DNA of 64,000 nt from Rhodobacterales bacterium 52_120_T64 (lineage in GTDB: Bacteria > Pseudomonadota > Alphaproteobacteria > Rhodobacterales > Rhodobacteraceae), in NCBI GenBank assembly GCA_002162875.1, contig MABA01000024.1, forward strand, positions 62,001 through 126,000, in the 5' to 3' direction. Below the pieces are notes generated by a model. It was not told the DNA's origin and did not search any database. It saw nothing but the letters and a program-made list of their open reading frames with translations. Each line of letters begins with the position of its first letter. Position 1 is the first letter of the stretch. Position numbers and translations under genes: made by a program. Shown in pieces: positions 16,125 through 24,164 of the stretch.

Positions 16125-16457
16125 CTTATTCTGATATATCAATGCCTTCTAGCGACTATACGCTGGAGGGCATTTTTATTTGTTGGTGGTGGATGCATAA
16201 TGGAAGCAATGCGCCGCGAGCTTTCTAGCGAAATCAGTGTGTTTATTAGGCAACACAAATTGATAGAGAAATTGTAAACGACAAATAGGCAGTTTGACTG
16301 TTTTTATACTTTTCGCCGAACATATGAGTGTAGATATTCGAGACCGCTTAGCAATCCATCCTTTGTGGTCGCGTCGGCTATTTTGTCTCTCTAAGATACG
16401 GGGTTTTGCGCTGGTAGTGAAAATAAGAAAGAAATATTTAGTGAATTAAGCAAAAGA
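16125..16457. other. Homologous left end of second element
   Basis: Contains a second copy of the tRNA-Lys terminator hairpin (16142-16180) and degenerate arm-site repeats (GGATGCA at 16191, GGAAGCA at 16202). The segment TTTGTGGTCGCGTC (16364-16377) is shared with 7043-7056. No gene is seen. It follows the 3' end of the histidine kinase gene. Confidence 0.7.
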
Positions 16458-17801
16458 TTAATTACTGTTCCATGAAATTGTTACCCGTAGTCCACCCAAA
16501 CTAGATTTATCTATAGTTAGGTTTGCGCCATAACTCTCTGCTAGATCTGAGCAAATAGCTAAGCCAAGACCGCTTCCTTGAACCATCGCGTCAAGTCTTT
16601 CGCCTCGATTTATAATGGTATCTATCACATCGTCAGGCACCCCTCTCCCGTCATCCTCGATAACTATGGAGGCGAAACCATCTGGCAAAGATTCCGAAGT
16701 TATACGAACGACAGATTGTGCCCACTTCCTAGCATTATCCAAAATATTCCCAAGAATTTCTGACAAGTCGTGCTCATCAAAAGGCGCGGACAGGTCTTCT
16801 TGCACAGTAACCTCCCAGAGTAGCGGCGTATGTCGTGGAAAACGTCGAATGGCGGAAACCATTTTATCTATCACAGGCGAGACATCGGTATGTCTAAGAG
16901 CGTCTGCTCTTGTACGAACACGAGCCAACTCCCTTTCTATATAATAGCGCATTGATTCAACTTGAGTTTCGATCTCATCGGCCTGCTTGATTACGTTCTC
17001 TTTTCGCAAATCATGAGCAATCGTTAACATGACAGTTAGCGGGGTTTTTAAGCCGTGGGCCAGATCGCTGGCGCGTTCCCGCGATTTTGCAAGTGACCTG
17101 TCGTGCAAGTCTAAAAGTTCATCTACCTCATTTGCGAGCGGTAGTACTTCTTGGGGAAATGGTCCTGATAACCGTTGAACTTCGCCAGATCGAACTTTTT
17201 CAACTTTTTGCCGCAATGATTCTAGTGGTGCTAGACCTATTCGGACTTGGACCCAAGCCGCAAGAATTAGACCGAAGAACATTAGCGAAAGCCATTTGAT
17301 GAAAGATGACCTAAATTCTGATGTAGCATCGACAACTTCTGACGCGTTGACGGCTATTGAAAGTGACAAAACGCGTTGCGTTTCTATTTCTCCCAATAAA
17401 ATTGACCATCCAAGAATTATTAGCGGTACACCCTGACTGGATTTGGATTCAAATCTAAACCGTTCGCCCGGAAAGCTAGCAGGCGGCAAGCTGTAGGTAT
17501 TCCCCCAAAGAGAACGGGACGACGCAACCGTTTCGCCCTTTTCGATAACTTGCCAATATAGTCCACTGAATGGAAGATCGAATTGTGGGTTAGACAGAGG
17601 CGCTACGGATAGGTCGATATCTCCATCAAATTCAAGGTTTGCAGTAAGTTGAATTAAATATTGGTCCAATTCAGTGAAAATGCGCTCTTCAAAAAACGTA
17701 TAAAAAAGAGTGTTTAGGACAAAAGTCGTTGCCATAAGTGCAATCGATATTGAACCCACCGCGAGTAGAATTAGTCGAACTTTCAGCGACCCGATCTTCA
17801 C
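16458..17801 (-). CDS. Sensor histidine kinase
   Basis: A 447-residue membrane kinase of the PhoQ/FeuQ type. It has a transmembrane segment near 10-30, a periplasmic domain to about 165 and a second transmembrane segment near 170-190. A HAMP-like linker follows, with the H-box DLAHGLKTPLTVM (His near 248). N-box ILGNILDNARKWA, G1 EDDGRGVPDD and G2 GSGLGLAICSDLAESYG complete an ATPase domain. It starts at the base where the response regulator gene ends, so translation is coupled. Last gene of the five-gene operon beginning at 20745. Confidence 0.93.
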   Translation of the reverse strand: MKIGSLKVRLILLAVGSISIALMATTFVLNTLFYTFFEERIFTELDQYLIQLTANLEFDGDIDLSVAPLSNPQFDLPFSGLYWQVIEKGETVASSRSLWGNTYSLPPASFPGERFRFESKSSQGVPLIILGWSILLGEIETQRVLSLSIAVNASEVVDATSEFRSSFIKWLSLMFFGLILAAWVQVRIGLAPLESLRQKVEKVRSGEVQRLSGPFPQEVLPLANEVDELLDLHDRSLAKSRERASDLAHGLKTPLTVMLTIAHDLRKENVIKQADEIETQVESMRYYIERELARVRTRADALRHTDVSPVIDKMVSAIRRFPRHTPLLWEVTVQEDLSAPFDEHDLSEILGNILDNARKWAQSVVRITSESLPDGFASIVIEDDGRGVPDDVIDTIINRGERLDAMVQGSGLGLAICSDLAESYGANLTIDKSSLGGLRVTISWNSN

Positions 17802-18466
17802 TATACTTCCTCGTCGATTACATAACCGAAGCCGCGCCTTGTTTTAATAACATCCGTTTTGAGTTTTCGACGTAATCGGCCGAGTAAGACTTCGACAGCG
17901 TTACTGCCGGGTTCCTGGTCCTGAAAATAGATATTTGTTGCCAATTCCTCTTGGCTGACGACACGCCCACGATGATGCAGCAAATAGTTCAGGAGCTTGA
18001 ACTCAAGCGGTGTTACTTTGATGAGAGCGCCATCTACCGTCACCCGCATTTGTCGCGTGTCTAGCACCAACGAACCTGCTTGCAGTTGGGTTTTCTTCTC
18101 GGCGGTCGAGCGCCGAAGGAGAGCCCACAAACGTGCAATCAGTTCTTCCATGTGGAACGGTTTTACCAAATAATCATCTGCACCAGCATCAATTCCGTCT
18201 ACTCGCTCTGCCCAACTTCCTTTTGCGGTCAAAAGAATAACAGGCATGCTTACTTGCTCATTACGCCAGTTTTTCAGAACGCTTAAGCCGTCCAATTTGG
18301 GTAATCCGATATCGAGAATTGCTGCGGAGTAAACTTCTGTACTACCCCGGAACCAGGCATCTTCACCATCAGTCGCTATTTCGGGAATAAATCCTGAGTG
18401 TGTTAGGGCTTCATTTATAGACGAAGCGATTTTTTCTTCGTCCTCAACAATTAGAATACGCATCAA
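17801..18466 (-). CDS. OmpR-family response regulator
   Basis: A 221-residue regulator. The receiver domain has the acidic pocket (VEDEEK), the phospho-acceptor Asp in AAILDIGLP (about 51) and Lys in YLVKPF (about 102). The C-terminal winged helix (LTPLEFKLLNYLLHHRGRVVS) ends RRGFGYVIDEEV. It overlaps the PepSY-like gene by 4 bp (ATGA). A likely target is the pair of TGTCAG boxes 11 bp apart at 20839-20855 upstream of the operon (inference from OmpR-family site geometry). Confidence 0.95.
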   Translation of the reverse strand: MMRILIVEDEEKIASSINEALTHSGFIPEIATDGEDAWFRGSTEVYSAAILDIGLPKLDGLSVLKNWRNEQVSMPVILLTAKGSWAERVDGIDAGADDYLVKPFHMEELIARLWALLRRSTAEKKTQLQAGSLVLDTRQMRVTVDGALIKVTPLEFKLLNYLLHHRGRVVSQEELATNIYFQDQEPGSNAVEVLLGRLRRKLKTDVIKTRRGFGYVIDEEV

Positions 18467-18996
18467 CAGACCACAATTTTTACGATTTTTCCGGTTCTCG
18501 CAGAAACAATTACAGTTTCCAGACGTCCACTGATTGAGATTGTCCTAAATCTATAACGTGGTCGCCAACGATATCCGGTAAATTCAATTCCAATAACTTT
18601 GCCTGAATAATTACTGATAAACTGCGGCCATATCGCCTGAAGTGGTTTGGCGTAGCCAGCATCTACTGCAGCTTGCGCGCGCTCAAGGCCAGATTCTGAA
18701 AAAGAAATTGACGTATCAATACTTGCACTTTGTGCTGTCCGGCAAAAGTCACTTTCTTGCACATCTACTTCGAGGTCATCTATATTACTTGGCGCGGTAG
18801 GTGGGGTTGGAGGTGTTGCGCCGTCATCTGAGGAGGCACCACTTGATCCCGAGGAAGCTCTTGCCTTACTTAGAATTAATACTTCCGGAATTACATATGC
18901 TGCGACCACCGATAATCCCAAACGTCGTAATGCTTCACGACGCGAAGGGTTTTCGAGATTTTTAACAAACACAGGCATTGCTGTAGTAACTTTCAA
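18463..18996 (-). CDS. Secreted PepSY-like protein with Tat-type leader
   Basis: A 177-residue protein. The leader has PSRREALRRLGLSVVAAYVI followed by PEVLILSKARASSGSSGASS. This is a twin-arginine pattern, a hydrophobic stretch and an ARA-S-S-G junction. A Pro/Thr/Ser linker (58-70) follows. The C-terminal part ending ISGRLETVIVSARTGKIVKI has the beta-hairpin pattern of PepSY domains. The first 55 residues closely match the leader of the Ser-rich protein (20353-20745). The gene overlaps the response regulator, so it may act as a periplasmic partner of the sensor kinase, as small periplasmic proteins do for FeuQ-like kinases (inference). Confidence 0.7.
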   Translation of the reverse strand: MKVTTAMPVFVKNLENPSRREALRRLGLSVVAAYVIPEVLILSKARASSGSSGASSDDGATPPTPPTAPSNIDDLEVDVQESDFCRTAQSASIDTSISFSESGLERAQAAVDAGYAKPLQAIWPQFISNYSGKVIGIEFTGYRWRPRYRFRTISISGRLETVIVSARTGKIVKIVVC

Positions 18997-19041
18997 TACA
19001 GATTATATGGTTTCACCAGCCTTTATAGCAGAAGGTTTGCA

Positions 19042-20268
19042 TCAAATTGTAGTCCTTTGAATCATCCCATTTCTGGCGAAGTCGTTTAACGTGGAGACTA
19101 CATCCTTGCGAATGGCGTCTACGGGATGATCTGGGTACAAAGCGCTAAGCATCTCGATTGCCTCGTCATTGCTCGTTGGCTCGACCAGTAGTCGCCAGAT
19201 TATCGCGGCGCCTTCATTCAGGAAGTGGATGCTTCTTCCATCTCGACCTGTCAGGAAACGTTTACCATCACGTTCTATTTCTGTAACGCCTTTCGCATGC
19301 ATAAGTTGACCTTCTGTGACATCAATTTTTCCAATTTCATATTCAACATCGGGGACGGATTCAAATAGTGAAGCATTTAGATCTTTGCCAATTAATGGTT
19401 CTTCCATCGACCAAGATTGAAATTGACGTTCTAATAGTTTAATCGCGTCCTCTACATCGTCGTATTTTAGGCGATACGCTGGCGAAGTATCTGTTATAAA
19501 TGCCAACAATTTTAGTATACCCGCCGCATTCATTGCCCTCGAAAAATTTTGTCTAATCAGAGAAGCAAGTGCTTCGGATTTTGACACAAGCTCTATAACT
19601 GGCTCGATATCTTCCGACCGCTCCAAAAACACTAAACTTCCAACCGGAGCTGTTTCGCCGAATTTGGCGAGCTCCTCCGAAATTGGCTTGACGTATTTGT
19701 ACTGGTTATTCGAAACCGAGCCACGGCTATTAATATATTGTTTAGCCCTCTCTCCGATTTGTTCCGGTACTGGCAAGCGAAGTCGAGGAGAGATTCCACT
19801 CGAAACTCCTAGAAGGTGGCCATCTTTAGCAACTGACAAAGGTAGAAAATCATCGGTAAACACCTTTTTCCCTGTAGCTGCCAAGGCAACTGTTAAAGTG
19901 CTTTTTCCAGCGCGTCGGGTACTAGGGAAAATAACCAATTTGCCAGCAAATTCAATTGCGGCACCGTGAAGGCACAAAAGTTTGGCATCCTCGCGCAATC
20001 GTTCCCAAGCCAATTCGACGATCAAAGAACAAAGCGCATTCGCCGGATCGCGATACCGTTTTTGTTTTTCCATAAACGGTGAATCGATTATGTACTTTTC
20101 GTCGACATATATAACCGAAGCAAAACTTTTGAGATCGGTTGATTGATATATATTATACTGCCAATTTGGAAACACAAAAGGAAGAGCATCAATAAAGTTT
20201 TTGTCGACCAGAAGTGCAATACATGCGTCAAGGCCTTCGAATTTAAGAAATGATGGTGTCGTCCACAT
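19042..20268 (-). CDS. HprK-like kinase fused to a PqqD domain
   Basis: A 408-residue fusion. The N-terminal 300 residues resemble HPr kinase/phosphorylase relatives: LLCLHGAAIEFAGKLVIF leads to a P-loop PSTRRAGKST (115-124, first Gly replaced) and FTDDFLPLS (acidic pair 139-140). The C-terminal 85 residues are a PqqD-type domain (GVTEIERDGKRFLTGRDG, then FLNEGAAIIWRLL and DVVSTLNDFARNGMI). PqqD domains bind leader peptides of modified peptides, and an HprK relative phosphorylates a serine of the lasso peptide paeninodin. Here it sits directly after a Ser/Gly-rich secreted protein, the obvious candidate substrate. The fusion and pairing are seen; the activity is inferred. Confidence 0.8.
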   Translation of the reverse strand: MWTTPSFLKFEGLDACIALLVDKNFIDALPFVFPNWQYNIYQSTDLKSFASVIYVDEKYIIDSPFMEKQKRYRDPANALCSLIVELAWERLREDAKLLCLHGAAIEFAGKLVIFPSTRRAGKSTLTVALAATGKKVFTDDFLPLSVAKDGHLLGVSSGISPRLRLPVPEQIGERAKQYINSRGSVSNNQYKYVKPISEELAKFGETAPVGSLVFLERSEDIEPVIELVSKSEALASLIRQNFSRAMNAAGILKLLAFITDTSPAYRLKYDDVEDAIKLLERQFQSWSMEEPLIGKDLNASLFESVPDVEYEIGKIDVTEGQLMHAKGVTEIERDGKRFLTGRDGRSIHFLNEGAAIIWRLLVEPTSNDEAIEMLSALYPDHPVDAIRKDVVSTLNDFARNGMIQRTTI

Positions 20269-20283
20269 TTGGTTCCGATCCGA

Positions 20284-20352
20284 AATGTAAGTCCCCCCTC
20301 CGGGTATTGCAGGAGAGAGGGGAACACACTAGCATTACGCCATTCAATTAAT
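20284..20352 (-). promoter_or_regulatory. Possible attenuating hairpin between gene 1 and kinase gene
   Basis: A C-rich/G-rich inverted pair (TCCCCCCTCC at 20292-20301 against GGAGAGAGGGGA at 20312-20323) lies in the gap between the Ser-rich gene and the kinase gene. The pairing is imperfect and no T-run follows, so it is at best a partial attenuator or an RNA-stability element. Confidence 0.25.
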
Positions 20353-20745
20353 TTATAATACCGGAAGTATAACACCTTCTGGAACTACGAAATCTTCGGG
20401 CAAAATGACGCCGTTATCTACCAAGCATTGAACATCTTCAGCGTTTGCTAAATCACCATCTTCACCGCATAGGTCTTCTACTTCCGAAGTTATAGACAGA
20501 CTTGCGCCTGAAACATCGCTAGAACCACTTGAAGCACCAGAACTGCTGGCACCACTTGAAGCGCCAGAACTGCTGGCTCCGTCGGATGTACTGGTTCCAC
20601 TGGTTCCGCTCGAAGCGCGAGCCATCGAAAGCGTTGTAAAAGCTGGAATTGAATACGCTGCAGCCACAAATAAGCCAATACGACTAAGTGCTTTTCTGCG
20701 TGAAAGCGTCTCATTATTGGTTTTTGTTTTGTCTATATTGTCCAT
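20353..20745 (-). CDS. Ser/Gly-rich Tat-leader protein, candidate kinase substrate
   Basis: A 130-residue protein starting at the ATG at 20745, which has GGGGA 9 bp upstream; a TTG at 20781 would lengthen it. Residues 14-45 are a Tat-like leader (LSRRKALSRIGLFVAAAYSI, then PAFTTLSMARASS). Residues 46-82 are almost only Ser, Gly, Ala and Thr, built of SSGAS units. The C-terminus (83-130) is acidic, with two cysteines (C93, C107) and a VILPEDFVVPEGVILPVL end. The leader is shared with the PepSY-like protein. No family recognised. First gene of the operon and probably the most strongly expressed. Confidence 0.7.
   Translation of the reverse strand: MDNIDKTKTNNETLSRRKALSRIGLFVAAAYSIPAFTTLSMARASSGTSGTSTSDGASSSGASSGASSSGASSGSSDVSGASLSITSEVEDLCGEDGDLANAEDVQCLVDNGVILPEDFVVPEGVILPVL
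20524..20577. repeat. 27 bp tandem repeat in the Ser-rich gene
   Basis: Two adjacent 27 bp units (20524-20550, 20551-20577) differ at one base and encode the repeated Ser-Gly-Ala block. Unit gain or loss would change the length of the Ser-rich segment in frame. Confidence 0.8.
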
Positions 20746-20838
20746 CGCGAAAATCCCCGTGTTGTTCGTGAGCCGAATCAATTTTGACCCGGTAACAACA
20801 ATTTACATGAGGTATCTGTTCAATTTGCTTACGCAGAC

Positions 20839-20855
20839 TGTCAGCAAATTGTCAG
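20839..20855. promoter_or_regulatory. Candidate response-regulator box
   Basis: TGTCAGCAAATTGTCAG: TGTCAG repeated with an 11 bp period, about 95-110 bp upstream of the operon's first ATG. Direct repeats one helical turn apart are the usual site form for OmpR-family regulators, and the operon encodes one. Confidence 0.5.
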
Positions 20856-21079
20856 TTTGTTTGGGCGACTAATTCGAAGTTTAAATCCTACACGGTAGCC
20901 ATGTTGCAAAACTGTTCACAAAAAACTGAAGTTCAACCAAATTCCCGTCCTTCTAGAGATTCACGGGGTCTATAAAGGCCGATAAGGTTCGGGCGCATCC
21001 GATATTCATTTTGCACATAGTCTTATCGTCGATCTTTTTACGTCATTCTCGGTTGTATATCTCGCGATATTGTTTGTAG
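20856..21079. other. Gap upstream of the five-gene operon
   Basis: No gene seen between the candidate regulator box and the replication-gene remnant. Part of the second element. Confidence 0.5.
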
Positions 21080-21431
21080 TCATTATGATGGGTGTTGCAA
21101 ATGCCGTTCAACGTCACCCTTTGCTAACTTCGCCCACCAAGAATCTTTTGTAATTTTCGAAGGCGCTTTCATTGTTCCATCGCTCCCTGAAACCATTGGC
21201 GCCCCCGATTATGAGTGGCTGGCTGAGATATCGGAATTTTCTTTCTCTTTCCTCTCTCTGTATCGATACCGTCTCTAACGATTTATCTCGTTCAATTTGA
21301 AGATTGGTGGAAAGCATGGAATCGGGATAGGGCAGCGCATATTTGACCCCCGAAAGATTTCATTGCGTTTTGGTAGAACTTGGATAGTTGGAAAACCTGT
21401 TCTTCAATACAAGTCGAAAGTTCGTACCCGG
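21080..21431 (-). pseudogene. Truncated replisome-organiser gene
   Basis: Nucleotide-level relative of 12415-12785. Shared stretches include TCTCTGTATCGATACCGTCT and TTCAATTTGAAGATTGG. The frame is interrupted (only a 67-residue piece is open, 21114-21317), and the 5' part of the gene is gone. Similarity stops at about 21431, where lactonase coding sequence begins. This marks the deletion breakpoint of the second element. Confidence 0.75.
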
Positions 21432-21925
21432 TGAGCGTGACCGTCCCATCCGGCTTGACCCACGCGAGGCGTTGGCCCCTTTGGGTCTAGAGGCCGAAGA
21501 TGTTACTACAGTTATCGTCACACATTTGCACTATGATCATGCGGGCGGGTTGCACCTGTTTCATAACGCCACACTACATCTGCAAGAGGACGAAATGGCT
21601 TACGTGACCGGTCCGTGCATGTGTCACGATACCCTGCGAATGCCATTTACCGCTGATCAAGTTTGTGAGGCGGTGAAACGGGTTTATTCGGGGCGCGTGG
21701 TTTTACACGACGGTGACGGTCAGGTTGCTGACCGGGTAACCGTTCCCGATTGTGGTCGGTCTGGAAAACATGCTGTCGAGGGTTGATCAGTTAGAATCCC
21801 TCGCTAGGGGGCGTTCATTGATCATTCCACGGCATAACCCGTTTGTCCGCGAATATTTTCCACAACATGTTACTGAATTCATTTTTCGCCTAGATAAAGG
21901 ACCGACGAAGGAATTTCAGTTTTAG
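21432..21925 (+). pseudogene. Metallo-beta-lactamase (AHL-lactonase-like) remnant
   Basis: The open frame from 21432 encodes the metal motif THLHYDHAGG and downstream EDEMAYVTGPCM, as in N-acyl-homoserine lactonase-type hydrolases. The N-terminus is missing at the element junction. Around 21770 the frame jumps: the end of the family (SLIIPRHNPFVREYFP) continues in a different frame to a TAG near 21925, with the segment between deleted. Both ends being recognisable shows a once complete chromosomal gene cut by the element and then decayed. Confidence 0.75.
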
Positions 21926-21932
21926 AAAGAGT

Positions 21933-21971
21933 CCTGCAACTGGAGATTAAACAAGAACCTCCAGTTGCAGG
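21933..21971. terminator. Perfect 13 bp hairpin downstream of the aldolase gene
   Basis: CCTGCAACTGGAG and CTCCAGTTGCAGG pair perfectly over a 13-base loop, 26 bp past the stop of the bifunctional aldolase gene (minus strand). A short pyrimidine-rich run follows on that strand. Likely terminator for that gene and possibly for both directions. Confidence 0.65.
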
Positions 21972-21996
21972 TTTGGTTAACGGTTACAGAAGCGTG

Positions 21997-24066
21997 TCAG
22001 CGCAGGGCGGCTTCGATGTTGCCGCCATCTACGGTCATTACATGAGCGGTTGTTCGTTCACTTTGAGCGAGGCTTACGAACGCCTTCGCCACATGTTTGG
22101 CTTCGACTTCGCGCCGAATTAGATTACCGGCCATATATGTTTCTTCGTCGATGCCGCGTGCTTTTGCGCGCTCAGCGACAAAAGATTCATCGAGGAGGCC
22201 CGAGCGGATTCGGTCGGCGTTAATACCGTTTACGCGTACGCCACTGGACCCCAGTTCCAACGCAAGCTGGCGAAGAAGGAAAAACGTTGCGGCTTTGGGA
22301 ATGCCATAAGCGCCAAATCCTTTGCCTGGATTTACAGCCTGTTTTGAAACGTTAAATAGAATCTGGCCGCCCCGGCCTTGCGCTGCAAATACGCCAGCGG
22401 CTGCCTTTGCAAACGTCTGGTGTGCGAAGAAGTTCAATTCGAAACTTTTACGAAGCACTTCATCTTCCAGAACGGACATTTCGCCGGTCCAGGCCGCGCC
22501 GGCGTTAGACACTAATATATCTAGTCCGCCGAATTGTTTTACGCATGCGGTTAATGCTATATCCGCTGCGTTTTCCTTTGTGATATCGAGAGCAATACCG
22601 CCGTGCCCACGACCCAGTTTTTCCAAAGCAGCATCCAAAGCAGTTTGTTCAAGATCGACCAAAAAGATATTGGCCCCGAGTGCTGCAAATTCTTGGGCAG
22701 TGGCAAGGCCGATTGCGCCGCCTCCGCCTGTGACCATTACGATACGACCTTGGAAATAAGGAGGTTCACTCCGATCGAGTTTTGCTTGTTCAAGTGACCA
22801 ATACTCCATGTCAAAGAGTATTTCTGTGTCGATCGGGCGGAAGCCGCTACAACCCTCGGCATTGGTCATTACGGTGATGTTCTGCGCGGCTAAATCGGAG
22901 ACCGCACTTGCGGCGTTTGCATCTGCGGAAATGCCAACTACGCCAAGACCTTCAACCCATGCAAGGTTTGGGGTCGGCGTCAGCAATTTTTTCTCGCCAT
23001 CTTCGAAACGCGCGGCATTTTTGGCGAAATAGTCAGCATACTCAGCAATATATTCCGCAACTGCTGTACTTACAGCGGAAGGACCCTCCGCGAGAATTCC
23101 ACTTGTCAAATATAGCGGATAGTTTTTTGTTCGAATTACGTGGTCCGGTGTGGCAACCCCGCGACGCGATAATTCTTTTAGGTCACCACGTTCGAAGAAT
23201 TCCTGAATGTTTTCGCCGTTTCGTACATCCATAACCGGCATTGCCAGATCACGATTTCCGGCGAATTCCGCATTTGCCTTACCAATAATTCCGCGCAGCA
23301 TCGGCAAAATTTCAGCTGAAGTAGCAAGCATTTCGTCTGAATGGCCAATCGCTGTCTTGGGCACTTTACCGCTAGTTTTTTCCAACCATGCTTCAACCAT
23401 GTTTGTGTGTTTGATAAGGCGGTCGTATGACTGTTTTGCGGTGTCGCCAAATGCAAAGTGGCCGTGGTTTATCAGGATCAACCCTTCAACTTCGGGATTT
23501 GCTTCGTAAACGTCGGCCGCAATTTTCGCTAGGTCAATTCCTGACTGAATAAATGGCACGCAGGCCAAACGGCCTCCGAATATTTCTTCTACGACCTTTT
23601 CGACGTCAGGTAGGTCGGCTAGGGCAAGCATCGCAGTTGCATGGGTGTGATCAACGTATGTGTGCGGCAAAAATGCGTGCAACAATGTTTCAACCGATGG
23701 GTTTGGCGAAGTCGAATCGAGCAGGTTTGACCGCAACAAGTTAACCATATCTTCGTCGTTGAGCGCATCGAGCGAGCGCAATTTCAGCAGGGGTTTTAGG
23801 CGGACAGCCGGAAGGCCAGCAGCTTCGATCTGGCCCAAATTCCAGCCACTACCTTTTACATGCAAAACGTCGATTTCGTCGCCAAATATGTCTTGGCGTT
23901 TTAGCTTACACGAGGTGTTGCCACCACCGTGCATTACAAGATCCTTATCCTGACCAATGATCCGTGAAGAATATATGCGAAGTGCAAGCTCTTGATCGGC
24001 GGGATTACTTCCAGCCGAACCAACGAATTTCTTTGCTTCAACGTCGTTCCATCTGTTAAGGACCAT
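21997..24066 (-). CDS. Bifunctional class II aldolase / short-chain dehydrogenase
   Basis: A 689-residue fusion of the RhaD/ErbD type. The N-terminal class II aldolase domain has the zinc histidines in HTYVDHTHATA (near 138). The C-terminal SDR has the cofactor loop VTGGGGAIG (near 436) and YGIPKAAT (Tyr-Lys pair near 590). Family members cleave a ketose-1-phosphate to DHAP and an aldehyde, which the dehydrogenase domain then oxidises. Beside mtnK and mtnA it could cleave 5-methylthioribulose-1-phosphate or 5-deoxyribulose-1-phosphate, as the separate Ald2 enzyme does in the DHAP shunt. Divergent from the SorC regulator gene; the shared gap holds a palindromic operator. Confidence 0.9.
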   Translation of the reverse strand: MVLNRWNDVEAKKFVGSAGSNPADQELALRIYSSRIIGQDKDLVMHGGGNTSCKLKRQDIFGDEIDVLHVKGSGWNLGQIEAAGLPAVRLKPLLKLRSLDALNDEDMVNLLRSNLLDSTSPNPSVETLLHAFLPHTYVDHTHATAMLALADLPDVEKVVEEIFGGRLACVPFIQSGIDLAKIAADVYEANPEVEGLILINHGHFAFGDTAKQSYDRLIKHTNMVEAWLEKTSGKVPKTAIGHSDEMLATSAEILPMLRGIIGKANAEFAGNRDLAMPVMDVRNGENIQEFFERGDLKELSRRGVATPDHVIRTKNYPLYLTSGILAEGPSAVSTAVAEYIAEYADYFAKNAARFEDGEKKLLTPTPNLAWVEGLGVVGISADANAASAVSDLAAQNITVMTNAEGCSGFRPIDTEILFDMEYWSLEQAKLDRSEPPYFQGRIVMVTGGGGAIGLATAQEFAALGANIFLVDLEQTALDAALEKLGRGHGGIALDITKENAADIALTACVKQFGGLDILVSNAGAAWTGEMSVLEDEVLRKSFELNFFAHQTFAKAAAGVFAAQGRGGQILFNVSKQAVNPGKGFGAYGIPKAATFFLLRQLALELGSSGVRVNGINADRIRSGLLDESFVAERAKARGIDEETYMAGNLIRREVEAKHVAKAFVSLAQSERTTAHVMTVDGGNIEAALR

Positions 24067-24118
24067 AGCGAATTCACCTTTTTATGCATGCCTGTTACCG
24101 ACCTTTAATCACACTTTT

Positions 24119-24130
24119 TGACAATTGTCA
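24119..24130. promoter_or_regulatory. Palindromic operator between aldolase and regulator genes
   Basis: TGACAATTGTCA is a perfect 12 bp palindrome inside TTTTGACAATTGTCAGT. The half-site TTGACAATTG recurs at 27575 in the other divergent promoter of this locus. Probably the site of the SorC-family regulator encoded next to it. Confidence 0.65.
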
Positions 24131-24164
24131 GTATATAGTGTCATATATCTAAAAGGGATTTATT

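Larger units (their letters stand above)
16125..21431. mobile_element. Remnant of a second, related integrative element
   Basis: The 260 bp after attR (to about 16385) align with the 260 bp after attL (6805-7065), with roughly 70-80% identity by eye, including the terminator and degenerate GGAAGCA sites. At the far end, 21080-21431 aligns with the 3' half of the replisome-organiser gene (12415-12785). Integrase, excisionase and the right att are missing. The sequence then breaks abruptly into a lactonase pseudogene. A relative integrated at the same tRNA and later lost its right half by deletion. Its cargo is the kinase/PqqD/two-component operon. Confidence 0.75.

Noticed and set aside
21114-21317. 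Stand-alone 67-residue protein
   Set aside because: It is an open stretch inside the truncated replication gene; the similarity to 12415-12785 continues on both sides.
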